Assembly: GCA_903909435.1 (NCBI GenBank)
Contig: CAIVVT010000295.1
Span: 1 to 54,418 of the forward strand
Direction of reading: 5' to 3'
DNA from: an uncultured Acidobacteriia bacterium
GTDB lineage: Bacteria; Acidobacteriota; Terriglobia; Bryobacterales; Bryobacteraceae
Length of the DNA stretch: 54,418 bases
Every line of letters starts with the position of its first letter. The first letter of the stretch is position 1. Shown here piece after piece: positions 42,754 to 51,277 of the stretch. A program made the translations under genes and the position numbers. Under the pieces are notes generated by a model that did no database searches, had not been told where the DNA came from, and saw only the letters and a list, made by a program, of their open reading frames with translations.

Positions 42754-44400
42754 ATGTATCAGGTCATCGCCCGCAAGTATCGCCCCCAGAGCTTCGACGA
42801 GTTGATCGGGCAGGAACACGTCCGAACTACCCTTTCGAACGCCATCGCCCGCAACCGTATCGCCCACGGCTACATCTTCGCGGGCCAGCGCGGGACGGGC
42901 AAAACGACCATCGCGCGGATCATGGCGCTCTGCCTGAACTGCGTTGAGGGCCCCACCGCGACTCCCTGCGGAAAGTGCTCCTCCTGCCTCGAAGTAGCAC
43001 AGGGCAACGCGCCCGACGTGATCGAGATCGACGCGGCGTCCAACCGCGGCATCAACGAGATGCGCGAGTTGCGCGAAAACGTCCGCTATCGCCCGTCGCG
43101 AGACCGCTACAAGGTTTTCATCGTTGACGAAGCCCACCAGATTACGAACGAGGCTTTCAACGCGCTGCTGAAGACTCTGGAAGAGCCGCCGGAATGGGCT
43201 GTTTTCATCCTTTGTACGACCGAATCGCACAAGATCCCCACCACGATTGCATCGCGCTGCCAGCAGTTTAGCTTCCGTTCCGTTGAATTCGCGGATGTCG
43301 TTTCGCGGATGGAGTTCATCTGCCGCGAAGAAGGCATTGCGGCCGAGCCCGAGGCGCTGGCAGTTCTGGCGCAGGCGGGCGAGGGCAGCGTTCGCGATTC
43401 GCTCTCGGCGCTCGATCAGGCCATTGCGTGCTGTGGCGCTTCTCTCACCGGCGAAGCCGTCCGCGACTTGCTCGGCATGTACTCGCTGGAGTCGCTGTCG
43501 CGCATCGCCCATGCCTTGGAGGCGGAATCGACCGCCGAGATGCTCGAAATCGTCGCCGAACTTGAGCGCTCGGGCAAGAACTTCCAGCATTTCTGCCGCG
43601 AACTGGCCCGCTATTTCCGCAATTTGACGGTCGCCAAGATCGCCTGCGCCGACGGCAAGCCCACCCGGTTGATCGCCGCCGGGGACATCGAGCAGAGCCA
43701 CCTCCGCGAGATCGCGGCCAAGTTCACCGAAGAGGATCTGACGCGCTGGCTGCAGCTCGCCATCGACATCTACGGGCAGCTGCAATACTCGCTGCAACCG
43801 CGCCTGCACCTTGAACTCGGGCTGCTGCGACTGGTTCACGCCGGCCGCCTGAAGCCAATCGAGGACGCTCTGCGCGAATTGCAGGCGTCGGAAAAACCCC
43901 GCGTCGGCGCACCCGCCCAATTCACCGCGCGCAGCGCCCCGGCCCCCTACCCCGCCGCTCGGCCCGTGGCGGCGCCGTCTTACGGCCGCCTGCCCGCCGC
44001 GCCAGCACCGGTCGCCCCCGCGCCGGTTGGCGGTACTTTACGGGATAAATTGGCGGCGCTGCTGGAGCAAAAGACGGCGCGCATGGCGCTCGACGCGCTC
44101 CGCAATTCGGAACTGGTAGAGACGCCCGGCGGAGTCGAGTTCGTCACCACGAAGCAGCACGCGATGGGGCTGCGCGGTGCGGATTTCGAGAAAGTCGTGG
44201 CGCAGGCGGCGGGACGCCCGGTTAAGGTCACCATCACGCTCACTGAGGGCTCCGGCGCGTCCGGAAGCCCTGGTGCGTCCGCGTCGTGTCCGCAGGCCGA
44301 CGCCGCCTCCGAGCGTGCCTTGGCGAGTCCCGAAGTCCAGCATTTTCAGAAGCTATTCCCCGACAGCAAGGTTCGCGGCGTGCGCGACCTGAAGGAGTAA
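42754..44400 (+). CDS. dnaX: DNA polymerase III subunit gamma/tau
   Basis: A 548-residue clamp-loader ATPase. Residues 1-220 hold the AAA+ module: YRPQSFDELIGQEHVRTTLS, Walker A GQRGTGKTT, zinc site Cys cluster (CLNCVEG...CGKCSSC), Walker B VFIVDEAH and sensor FILCTTESHKIPTTIASRCQ. Domains II and III follow to about 365. The C-terminal part is Ala/Pro-rich, then a short tau-type domain (about 425-548). No slippery A-run for a gamma frameshift is evident. It heads the dnaX-ybaB-recR set directly behind the SRP RNA. Confidence 0.96.
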   Translation: MYQVIARKYRPQSFDELIGQEHVRTTLSNAIARNRIAHGYIFAGQRGTGKTTIARIMALCLNCVEGPTATPCGKCSSCLEVAQGNAPDVIEIDAASNRGINEMRELRENVRYRPSRDRYKVFIVDEAHQITNEAFNALLKTLEEPPEWAVFILCTTESHKIPTTIASRCQQFSFRSVEFADVVSRMEFICREEGIAAEPEALAVLAQAGEGSVRDSLSALDQAIACCGASLTGEAVRDLLGMYSLESLSRIAHALEAESTAEMLEIVAELERSGKNFQHFCRELARYFRNLTVAKIACADGKPTRLIAAGDIEQSHLREIAAKFTEEDLTRWLQLAIDIYGQLQYSLQPRLHLELGLLRLVHAGRLKPIEDALRELQASEKPRVGAPAQFTARSAPAPYPAARPVAAPSYGRLPAAPAPVAPAPVGGTLRDKLAALLEQKTARMALDALRNSELVETPGGVEFVTTKQHAMGLRGADFEKVVAQAAGRPVKVTITLTEGSGASGSPGASASCPQADAASERALASPEVQHFQKLFPDSKVRGVRDLKE

Positions 44401-44407
44401 TCACACA

Positions 44408-44722
44408 ATGAAATTCCCCGGCGGAATGAACATGCAGTCCATGATGAAACAGGCGCAGCAGATGCAGGCCCGTCTCGCGGAAGAGATCGCCGCGATTCGC
44501 GTCGAAGCGTCCTCCGGCGGCGGCATGGTGACCGTGCAACTGGACGGCCAGAAGAACTGTCTCGGCGTGAAGATCGACCCGGAAGCCGCAGGCGACGCCG
44601 AGATGCTGCAGGACATGGTCCAGGCCGCGTTCAACGAAGCCGCGCGCAAGGTGGACGAAGAAAGCCAGAAGAAGACTTCGGGCATGTTGGGCGGAATGGG
44701 CCTGCCTCCGGGCCTGATCTAG
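44408..44722 (+). CDS. ybaB: YbaB/EbfC nucleoid-associated protein
   Basis: A 104-residue DNA-binding dimer: MNMQSMMKQAQQMQARLAEE, then IRVEASSGGGMVTVQLDGQK, and VQAAFNEAARKVDEES are family hallmarks. The Gly/Met-rich C-terminus (GMLGGMGLPPG) is also typical. It starts 7 bp after dnaX, with GGAG inside the dnaX end as ribosome binding site. The dnaX-ybaB-recR order is widely conserved. Confidence 0.95.
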   Translation: MKFPGGMNMQSMMKQAQQMQARLAEEIAAIRVEASSGGGMVTVQLDGQKNCLGVKIDPEAAGDAEMLQDMVQAAFNEAARKVDEESQKKTSGMLGGMGLPPGLI

Positions 44723-44735
44723 TTTCTTGAGCAGG

Positions 44736-44833
44736 GTGGGGCGGCTCTCCAGAGCCGCGTGGGCTCTCCAGCGCCCACATGCCTTTCCGGAGCGTGGCCT
44801 GAGGGCCCCACGCGGCGCTGGAGCGCCGCCCCG
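44736..44833. repeat. Intergenic palindromic element of the GTGGGGCGGC family
   Basis: The left arm starts GTGGGGCGGCTCTCCAGAGC and continues CGCGTGGGCTC; the right arm, read in reverse complement, starts GCGGGGCGGCGCTCCAGCGC and continues CGCGTGGGGCC. The arms match over about 30 bases with few differences, around a short centre. It separates ybaB from recR and adds a strong hairpin to the transcript. Confidence 0.8.
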
Positions 44834-44850
44834 CTGGGAAGATCTAAGAC

Positions 44851-45450
44851 ATGCCCGATTTTGCCGAACCACTTGCCCGCCTGATCGCCGAGGTGAAGCG
44901 TCTGCCAGGCATCGGACAGAAGTCCGCGCAGCGCATCGCGTTCTACCTGCTCCGGGCCTCCCGGGAAGACGTGGACCGCCTCGTGCTCGCACTCACCGAT
45001 GTGAAGGACAAGCTCGGATTATGCACCGTCTGCGGCAACATCAGTGACGGCGAACTTTGCCCATACTGCCGGGACCCGCACCGCGACCAGTCCAAGATCT
45101 GCGTCGTCGAAGAGGCGCCGAACATCCTGCCGATTGAAACCACACGAACTTTCGAAGGTCTGTACCACGTGCTGCATGGCTCCATCAGCCCGCTGCGCGG
45201 CATCGGACCGGAGCAGTTGCACATCAAGGAACTGCTCAACCGGTTGCGGGACGACACCGTGCAGGAGATCATTCTGGCTACCAACCCGACCGTGGAGGGC
45301 GAGGCCACGGCGGTCTATCTGGCGCGACTGCTGAAGCCGCTCGGGGTCCGAGCAACCCGCATCGCCATGGGTATCCCGGTCGGCAGCGACCTGGAATACG
45401 CCGACGAAGTGACGATGTCGAAGTCACTCGAAAACCGCCGCGAAATGTGA
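44851..45450 (+). CDS. recR: Recombination protein RecR
   Basis: A 199-residue protein of the RecFOR gap-repair pathway. HhH motif ([20 protein letters not shown]), Cys4 zinc finger ([16 protein letters not shown]), Toprim domain ([36 protein letters not shown]) and C-terminal [20 protein letters not shown] are all present at the usual spacing. The length is standard. It is the third gene of the dnaX-ybaB-recR set but is separated from ybaB by a repeat element. Confidence 0.97.
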   Translation: MPDFAEPLARLIAEVKRLPGIGQKSAQRIAFYLLRASREDVDRLVLALTDVKDKLGLCTVCGNISDGELCPYCRDPHRDQSKICVVEEAPNILPIETTRTFEGLYHVLHGSISPLRGIGPEQLHIKELLNRLRDDTVQEIILATNPTVEGEATAVYLARLLKPLGVRATRIAMGIPVGSDLEYADEVTMSKSLENRREM

Positions 45451-45457
45451 TTCGAAT

Positions 45458-45569
45458 CGGAGCCACGACCGGCAGGGAGTGGTGGTATCAACGACCCGGC
45501 ACACCCATTCGGAAAGCATGTAGGCATTGCGCTTGCTAGTGTCACCACTCCCTCACGGTCGTGGCTCCG
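45458..45569. repeat. Inverted-repeat element with flanking 9-bp direct repeats
   Basis: Arms 45458-45484 and 45543-45569 are reverse complements over 27 positions with two mismatches (left arm begins CGGAGCCACGACCGGC). GATTCGAAT occurs immediately before the left arm (45449-45457) and again at 45595-45603, overlapping the start of the next gene. This looks like a small non-autonomous element or REP/MITE-type repeat; it contains no gene. Confidence 0.75.
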
Positions 45570-45601
45570 CTCCGGGAGCCTTCGGGGGACAATAGATTCG
45601 A

Positions 45602-46753
45602 ATGCGCGACGACAAGCCCCCCGCCAACCACGACGACCTCGATCTCGACTCCATTCGCAGCCTGGACGAATTCGAGCAACTCTCGAAGAGCCGCCTCTCT
45701 GCGATGGCCTACGAGTATCTGACCGCGGGCGTGGCCGACGAAACGACCCTGCGCGAGAACCGCAACGCCCTGGAGCGACTTCGCCTGCTGCCGCGCGGTC
45801 TGGTGGACGTCAGCCGGATCAGTACGGCCGTCACGCTGTTCGGCCGTCAGCACGAAAGCCCGCTGCTGCTAGCGCCCTGCGCCTACCAGAAGCTATTCCA
45901 CCCGGAGGGCGAACTTGAGGCGCTGCTGGGCGCCACCCGGGCCGGAGTCACATTCATCGCGCCGTGCTTCGCCACCGTCACGCTCGAAGACACGGCCGCG
46001 GCCACGTCCCAGCCGCTGTGGTTTCAGCTCTACGTGAACCCCGACCGCGCCTTTACGCGCGAGTTGATTCAGCGCGCGGAAACAGCGGGCTACGAAGCGC
46101 TGGTGGTTACCGTGGACGTACCGGTAAACGGGCCGCGAGACCGCGAATTGCGCGCCGGTTTCTCCCTGCCACCCGGCCTCGCACGGGCCAATTTGCTCTC
46201 CCTTGGCGCGGCTCTCGCCAGCGCGCCGCACCGCCCTGGCGGACGCGACATCTACTCCGTAGTGCGCGCGCCGGATGTGACGGCCAAAGACATCGAGTGG
46301 ATCAAAAGCGTAACCAGGATGCCGGTGATCGTCAAAGGACTGCTGCACCCGGACGCGGCCGAACAGGCTCTGCGCCACGGTGCGGATGCGATCTACGTGT
46401 CGAATCATGGCGGGCGCAGCATGGACACCGTACCGGCCGCAATTGAAGTGCTTCCGCACATTGTGCGGCGGGTGGCCGGAGCAAAACCCGTGCTCTTTGA
46501 CGGCGGCGTCCGGCGCGGCTCGGACGTCTTCAAGGCCTTGGCACTGGGCGCGGACGCGGTGGCCGTGGGGCGGCCGTTCCTGCACGGACTGGCGGTGGCC
46601 GGCGCCGCGGGAGTGGCCCGCGTCGTCGAGATCCTGTGGGCCGAACTGGCAATGACGATGGGGCTCGCTGGCACCACGAGTGTGGACGCCATCGACGAAT
46701 CGTTCCTCTGGGAGTCCACAAGCGGGACCAGCCGCCACCAACCCCGCGCCTGA
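45602..46753 (+). CDS. FMN-dependent alpha-hydroxy-acid oxidizing protein (LldD/glycolate-oxidase family)
   Basis: A 383-residue TIM-barrel flavoenzyme oxidising L-2-hydroxy acids such as lactate or glycolate. Conserved parts are AYEYLTAGVADETTLRENRN, LLLAPCAYQKLFHPEGELEA, PLWFQLYVNPDR, VTVDVPVNGPRDRELR, PVIVKGLLHPDAAEQALRHG, the active-site YVSNHGGRSMD (catalytic His) and FDGGVRRGSDVFKALALGAD. No heme or membrane domain is attached. The ATG overlaps the right GATTCGAAT of the repeat upstream, so its promoter may lie within or before that element. The electron acceptor cannot be told from sequence. Confidence 0.92.
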   Translation: MRDDKPPANHDDLDLDSIRSLDEFEQLSKSRLSAMAYEYLTAGVADETTLRENRNALERLRLLPRGLVDVSRISTAVTLFGRQHESPLLLAPCAYQKLFHPEGELEALLGATRAGVTFIAPCFATVTLEDTAAATSQPLWFQLYVNPDRAFTRELIQRAETAGYEALVVTVDVPVNGPRDRELRAGFSLPPGLARANLLSLGAALASAPHRPGGRDIYSVVRAPDVTAKDIEWIKSVTRMPVIVKGLLHPDAAEQALRHGADAIYVSNHGGRSMDTVPAAIEVLPHIVRRVAGAKPVLFDGGVRRGSDVFKALALGADAVAVGRPFLHGLAVAGAAGVARVVEILWAELAMTMGLAGTTSVDAIDESFLWESTSGTSRHQPRA

Positions 46754-46771
46754 AGCGTGGGAGCCGGCCTT

Positions 46772-47137
46772 TCAGCTCACGCGTTTAGCGACCAGATCAC
46801 CTTCACCCATCTCGCCGATGACGACGTGGAACTTGATGTTCTCGCCGTCCACCTTGCCTTTGTAGGTGAGCTTGAACTGGCCTCCCCCCGCCAGGATGAT
46901 GAACGAGATTTCGTCGCCTTTCACCACGCCGTCGGTGATCTGCTCTTCGCCGTAAGTGTTGGTCACCGTGCCGGTTAGCTTCTCGCCATCGACTTTGAAA
47001 TCGAAGTTGATCTCGAGCGCGTTGCCGTCCGGGCCCTGCAGGTCGCCCTTCCATTTCCCGCTCAGATTGGCTGCACCCAGGCTGGGTAGCAACATTAGGG
47101 TCAGAAACGACCCGAGTGCGAACAGGCGTCTTTTCAT
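46772..47137 (-). CDS. Small exported beta-barrel-like protein, unassigned
   Basis: A 121-residue protein with a signal peptide (residues 1-23, ending LGAA). The mature chain alternates short strands: LSGKWKGDLQGPDGNALEIN, KLTGTVTNTYGEEQITDGVV, EISFIILAGGGQFKLTYKGK. This pattern recurs in many acidobacterial secreted proteins and looks like a small lipocalin/calycin-type barrel. The ligand and function are unknown. It is convergent with the hydroxy-acid oxidase gene. Confidence 0.7.
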   Translation of the reverse strand: MKRRLFALGSFLTLMLLPSLGAANLSGKWKGDLQGPDGNALEINFDFKVDGEKLTGTVTNTYGEEQITDGVVKGDEISFIILAGGGQFKLTYKGKVDGENIKFHVVIGEMGEGDLVAKRVS

Positions 47138-47286
47138 CTATTTGCAATCCCCTTCTGCCGAGTCCCCGCACCGTGTCCGAGCGCGGATGGATGTCGTGAT
47201 TATAAGCCGATTCCATGGGCGTCAGCAGCTAACTTTTGCAGCCTGCGGGCCTGACGAGTTGCGGGGGCCGGAGAGCTTCTCAACCG

Positions 47287-48576
47287 TCAGGCAGGAGTGA
47301 CGGGATGGTGTTCTTCCTCGTTGGGAACGCCGGAACGCTCCGGCTCCACCAATTTGCCCGCCGCGTTCGCCCACGCCCAGAAGACCGCCGTGGATGCCGT
47401 CAAAAGCCCCGCCACAACGCCGATTTGCCGTGGAGAATACGTCATGGATGCGATGCCCGCCAAGCCCATCGAAAGCATCATACTGGCGTGCAGCAGCGCG
47501 TCCACGCTGGTGAAAACCCGTCCGCGCAGCCCGTCCGGCACACACGTCAACAGGATCGTCCGGTTCAGTACAGAGTTGGTCCCCATGGCCACGCGCGACA
47601 GGCCGATGAAGAACATGGCGCCCCAGATGGTCGGCATCAGGCTGAAGCCCACGTAGGAGAGACCCATCCCGAGGAACGAGAGCGTGACCGCGTGCTTGTA
47701 TTGCTCGAAGTTGAGGCGCTGGCCGATGCGGTGGGCGAAAACCCCGCCGATCACCAGTCCGGCGCCCGCCGCGCTCCAGATCAGTCCCGTGCCGGTGGAC
47801 CCGCGTTTGAAGACAACTTCCCCAAACAGCGTGAATAGCACTTGGGCCGCACCCCCGCCCGACGACCAGCCGATCTGTAACAACCCGATGCCGAGCAGCA
47901 GAGGGTGCCGCCCCATATAGGCCAGCCCTTCACGGAACAGCTGCCAGTGCGAATCGCGCACGGCCGCTCCGGTCCGGGGCTCTGGCCGGAAATCGCCTTC
48001 CGGCGACCGCAAGAACCAGATCGCAACTGCACTGGCCACAAAGGAGAAGGCGTTGAAAACAAATGCCCCGCGATAGCCGAACTGCGCCGTGCTCAGCCCG
48101 CCCAGCATGGTGCCGATGGCGAGCGTCAGCCACGAGGTGGTCTGCGTCAGGGCGTTTGCCGTGTGTAGCTCCTCGGGCCTCGCGATGCGCGGCAGGAGGG
48201 CCGAGCGCCCGCTGGTGAAAAATGGCGAAGCGAAGGTGAGCAGGCCGCTCAAAAGGTATAGCAGCCACGGCAGCCGCCACGTCAGCAGCAGCACGTGCGC
48301 GAGTGCGACCACCGCGCGGATCGCGTCGCTCAACAGCATCACTTTCCGGCGGTCCATGCGGTCCAGCACCACGCCTGCAACCGGTCCGGCCAGCACTGCG
48401 GGCAGCACGCGAGCGATCATCACCAGCCCCAGCGCCGCGCCGGAGCCAGTGAGGTGCAGAGCCAGGCTCAGCACGGCGATCGAGTTGAAGTGATCGCCGA
48501 TCTCGCTCACGGTCTGGCCGAGCCAGAGTGCGCGGTAGTTACGGTTGCTGAGGAGCAGTTGCCAGAAGGAACCCAA
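47287..48576 (-). CDS. MFS transporter, DHA3/EntS-like exporter
   Basis: A 429-residue, 12-helix protein. The start SFWQLLLSNRNYRALWLGQT, then VSEIGDHFNSIAVLSLALHL and GVVLDRMDRRKVMLLSDAIR are typical of the MFS_3 (enterobactin-exporter-like) branch. The likely role is efflux of a small molecule. I choose the TTG at 48576 because GAGGA lies five bases upstream. It is divergent from the VWFA gene with 82 bp between them. If the adjacent receptor imports a siderophore, this could be the matching exporter, but that is only a suggestion. Confidence 0.85.
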   Translation of the reverse strand: MGSFWQLLLSNRNYRALWLGQTVSEIGDHFNSIAVLSLALHLTGSGAALGLVMIARVLPAVLAGPVAGVVLDRMDRRKVMLLSDAIRAVVALAHVLLLTWRLPWLLYLLSGLLTFASPFFTSGRSALLPRIARPEELHTANALTQTTSWLTLAIGTMLGGLSTAQFGYRGAFVFNAFSFVASAVAIWFLRSPEGDFRPEPRTGAAVRDSHWQLFREGLAYMGRHPLLLGIGLLQIGWSSGGGAAQVLFTLFGEVVFKRGSTGTGLIWSAAGAGLVIGGVFAHRIGQRLNFEQYKHAVTLSFLGMGLSYVGFSLMPTIWGAMFFIGLSRVAMGTNSVLNRTILLTCVPDGLRGRVFTSVDALLHASMMLSMGLAGIASMTYSPRQIGVVAGLLTASTAVFWAWANAAGKLVEPERSGVPNEEEHHPVTPA

Positions 48577-48658
48577 GTCGATCCTCGCCTCCGGAAGCGG
48601 TGCGGCTTATCTCAGCGTACATGGCGCGCAGGCTGCGGTTAGGCGAGGATGAGAAATC

Positions 48659-49459
48659 ATGCGGCCCTTCATCCTCGGTCTCCTGCTGGCCTCGATTCCA
48701 ATCTCCTGCGCAGCGCAGTTGCACGTGCTGATGAGCGCCGTGGACGCGAAAACAGGGAATCCGATCAGAGATCTGCAAGCTTCCGAGATTGTGATTACCG
48801 ACGGCAAGGCGACCCGCACCGTGACTGAACTGACGAAACCTAAGGAAACGGTAGACGTGATGCTGCTGCTCGACAGCGGTCTGGCCGGCTCGCTGGTGCA
48901 GTCCCTGGCTTACGATCTGATCGATCAAATCGCCGAGCCGGAGGCTATGGCGGTGGTGAGCTTCGACGACACGGCCCAACTGATTCAGGACTTCACCTCC
49001 TCCCGCAGGATCTTGAAGGACTCCATTTCGAAGCTGCGCTACGGTAACCAGCCCAAGGTGCTGGACGCCCTGGCGGCGGCAATTGGAGATGGCTTCGACC
49101 ATGCGACCTACCGCCGCGTCCTGCTGCTTTTGACGGCGGGCTATGAGGGCAACAACTTTGCGACCGAGCATCAGGTGGTTGAGCTTGCGCGTAAACGCGG
49201 CGTGTCGATTTTCCCGATCTACATGTCGGGGGAGCGGCGCGGCATGTTTGAGAGTCTCGCCCGGCAGACCGGCGGCGCGACCTTCAACCTGATTCACATG
49301 GCGAAAGACGCATCGCAAAAGCCCGCGCCGCGCATCTTCGAAGCCGCTCGCAACCCGTACCGCGCCACCCTCGACGGCACAGCGAATTTGTCTGAGAGAA
49401 TGAAGCTTGAGGCGAAAAGGCCGGTGAAGATCTTCCTTTCCGCCCTGCCCGTTGAATGA
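48659..49459 (+). CDS. Exported VWFA-domain protein with degenerate MIDAS
   Basis: A 266-residue protein with a signal peptide (ending SCAA). The N-terminal 65 residues match the acidobacterial VWFA-related leader (VLMSAVDAKTGNPIRDLQAS, EIVITDGKATRTVTEL). The VWFA domain follows: VDVMLLLDSGLAGSLVQSLA, MAVVSFDDTAQLIQDFTSSR, RVLLLLTAGYEGNN, RGVSIFPIYMSG. The metal site DxSxS reads D72-S73-G74-L75-A76, both Ser lost, so metal-dependent binding may be impaired. Its stop overlaps the start of the TonB receptor (ATGA), so the two proteins are coupled. Confidence 0.85.
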   Translation: MRPFILGLLLASIPISCAAQLHVLMSAVDAKTGNPIRDLQASEIVITDGKATRTVTELTKPKETVDVMLLLDSGLAGSLVQSLAYDLIDQIAEPEAMAVVSFDDTAQLIQDFTSSRRILKDSISKLRYGNQPKVLDALAAAIGDGFDHATYRRVLLLLTAGYEGNNFATEHQVVELARKRGVSIFPIYMSGERRGMFESLARQTGGATFNLIHMAKDASQKPAPRIFEAARNPYRATLDGTANLSERMKLEAKRPVKIFLSALPVE

Positions 49460-51258
49460 AATACCTTTACTACCTGCTGTTCGCGGGCGCTCTGGGCGCT
49501 CAAACGCAAACGCCGTCCCAAACGACTGCTCCGGAACGCAAGGACGCCATCATCGTGACCGGCACGTATGAGGCGATCCCGCTCGACGAGGCGGATCGAG
49601 CCGTTGACCAGGTGCCCGTCCGGGCTCAGTCGCTGTTGTTTGGGAACGTGGTCGATGCGCTCAAGCTCGACCCGTCGCTCGATCTGCGGCAACGCTCGCC
49701 CGGTGGAACCCAGGCCGACCTGTCGATTCGCGGCTCTTCCACTGGCCAGACGCTGGTGTTGATCAATGGGATGCGGGTCAACGATGCCCAAACGGCGCAC
49801 CACAATCTGAACCTCACGACGCCGCTCAACGAGGTGCAATCGGTCGAGATCCTGCGTGGCGCAGGCTCGTCGCTGTACGGCTCCGATGCGGTGGGCGGCG
49901 TGGTAAACATCGTCACAACCCCTCCGGAAAGCACCGAATTCCGCTTCCGGTCGGCAATCGGCAGCGCCGGCACGAATGCCGAAGGCGGCTCGCTCGCGGG
50001 CGTGCTGGGTCAACTCAGCGAACAACTCAGTTTCTCGCGCGATTTCTCCTCGGGCTTCCGTTTCGACCGCGACTATCGCGATCTCGGCTTCGGCTCGACC
50101 ACGCTTTACAAGTGGGCGCCGGGCGCCACCGCGGTGGATCTGGGCTTCGCCGACCGGGACTTTGGAGCCGACCAGTTTTACGGCAATTACCCGTCCTGGG
50201 AGCGGACCAAGACCTGGAACGCGGACGTCCGGCAGAATCTGTGGGATCGAACCGAGGCGGAATTGGGCTATCGCCGCAACAGCGATCTGTTCGTGCTCTT
50301 CCGCGACCAACCGTGGATTTACACCAACCGCCACGTCACCGAAAGTTGGCAAGCGGCCGTTCGCCGGCGCGAACCACTGGGCGGTTCGGCCACGCTGTTC
50401 TACGGCGCGGAGGGCTTCGGCGACAGCATCGATTCCTCGAACCTGGGCCATCACGACCGCAGGCGCGCGGCGTCATACGTTTCACTCGACGTGAGGGTGT
50501 TGAAGCGCTTCTCGTTCTCCGCCGGAGTGCGCGACGAGGTGGTTCACGGGATGCCAGGAGAGATCTCGCCCTCGCTGGCGGTCGGCTACTGGGCCAGTTC
50601 GAAGTTGAAGTTCCGGGGCGGCGTCAGCCACGCCTTCCGGCTCCCGAGTTACACCGACCTGTACTATCACGACCCCGCCAACCGGGGTAATCCGAACCTG
50701 CGGCCGGAGCGCGCCTGGAGCTACGAAGGCGGAGCGGATTATCGCCTCACGGAGCGTATCCGGCTGCAGGCGACGTTGTTCAATCGGCGCGACCGCGACG
50801 TGATCGACTACGCGCGCTCGTCGCCAACCAGCATCTGGCAAGCGTTGAATGTGGACCGGCTGAACTTCACGGGTGTCGAAACCTCGGCGGCCCTGCGCCT
50901 GCATGAGTCGGTGCTCGACCTGAGCTACTCCGCACTGCACGGCTCGGGTCAGCCGGCAAACGATTTGCAGTCGCGCTACGCCTTCAATTACCCGTCTCAC
51001 AGTGCGACGGCCGGCTGGACGGGCACGCTGCCCGGCCATATCGCGGCTCGCACGCGGGTGGGTGTGATGCAGCGCCTGGGCAAAAACGCCTACGCGGTCT
51101 GGGACGTGTATGCGGCGCGTTCGACGGGCCACTTGCGGCCATTCCTGCAACTAACCAACCTGACCAATGCCGATTACCAGGAAATCGCGGGGGTAGTGAT
51201 GCCGGGCCGCATGGCGCTCGGCGGAGTCGAAATCGCGTGGCCGGGAAAGACGCGCTAG
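49456..51258 (+). CDS. BtuB-like TonB-dependent outer-membrane receptor
   Basis: A 600-residue receptor with a short signal (ending GALGAQ), a TonB-box-like DAIIVTG near residue 31, a plug (PGGTQADLSIRGSSTGQTLV, then LINGMRVND and SVEILRGAGSSLYGSDAVGG VVNIVT) and a 22-strand-type barrel. RVGVMQRLGKNAYAVWDVYA and FLQLTNLTNADYQEIAGVVM are the C-terminal strands. Size and plug match BtuB/siderophore-type receptors rather than the giant Oar-like pair. The ATG at 49456 overlaps the VWFA stop by 4 bp. Confidence 0.92.
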   Translation: MKYLYYLLFAGALGAQTQTPSQTTAPERKDAIIVTGTYEAIPLDEADRAVDQVPVRAQSLLFGNVVDALKLDPSLDLRQRSPGGTQADLSIRGSSTGQTLVLINGMRVNDAQTAHHNLNLTTPLNEVQSVEILRGAGSSLYGSDAVGGVVNIVTTPPESTEFRFRSAIGSAGTNAEGGSLAGVLGQLSEQLSFSRDFSSGFRFDRDYRDLGFGSTTLYKWAPGATAVDLGFADRDFGADQFYGNYPSWERTKTWNADVRQNLWDRTEAELGYRRNSDLFVLFRDQPWIYTNRHVTESWQAAVRRREPLGGSATLFYGAEGFGDSIDSSNLGHHDRRRAASYVSLDVRVLKRFSFSAGVRDEVVHGMPGEISPSLAVGYWASSKLKFRGGVSHAFRLPSYTDLYYHDPANRGNPNLRPERAWSYEGGADYRLTERIRLQATLFNRRDRDVIDYARSSPTSIWQALNVDRLNFTGVETSAALRLHESVLDLSYSALHGSGQPANDLQSRYAFNYPSHSATAGWTGTLPGHIAARTRVGVMQRLGKNAYAVWDVYAARSTGHLRPFLQLTNLTNADYQEIAGVVMPGRMALGGVEIAWPGKTR

Positions 51259-51277
51259 CCTGAAGGAGCTGCTGCAC

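Noticed and set aside
42700..43920. 406-codon minus-strand frame
   Set aside because: Antisense to dnaX and overlapping the SRP RNA.
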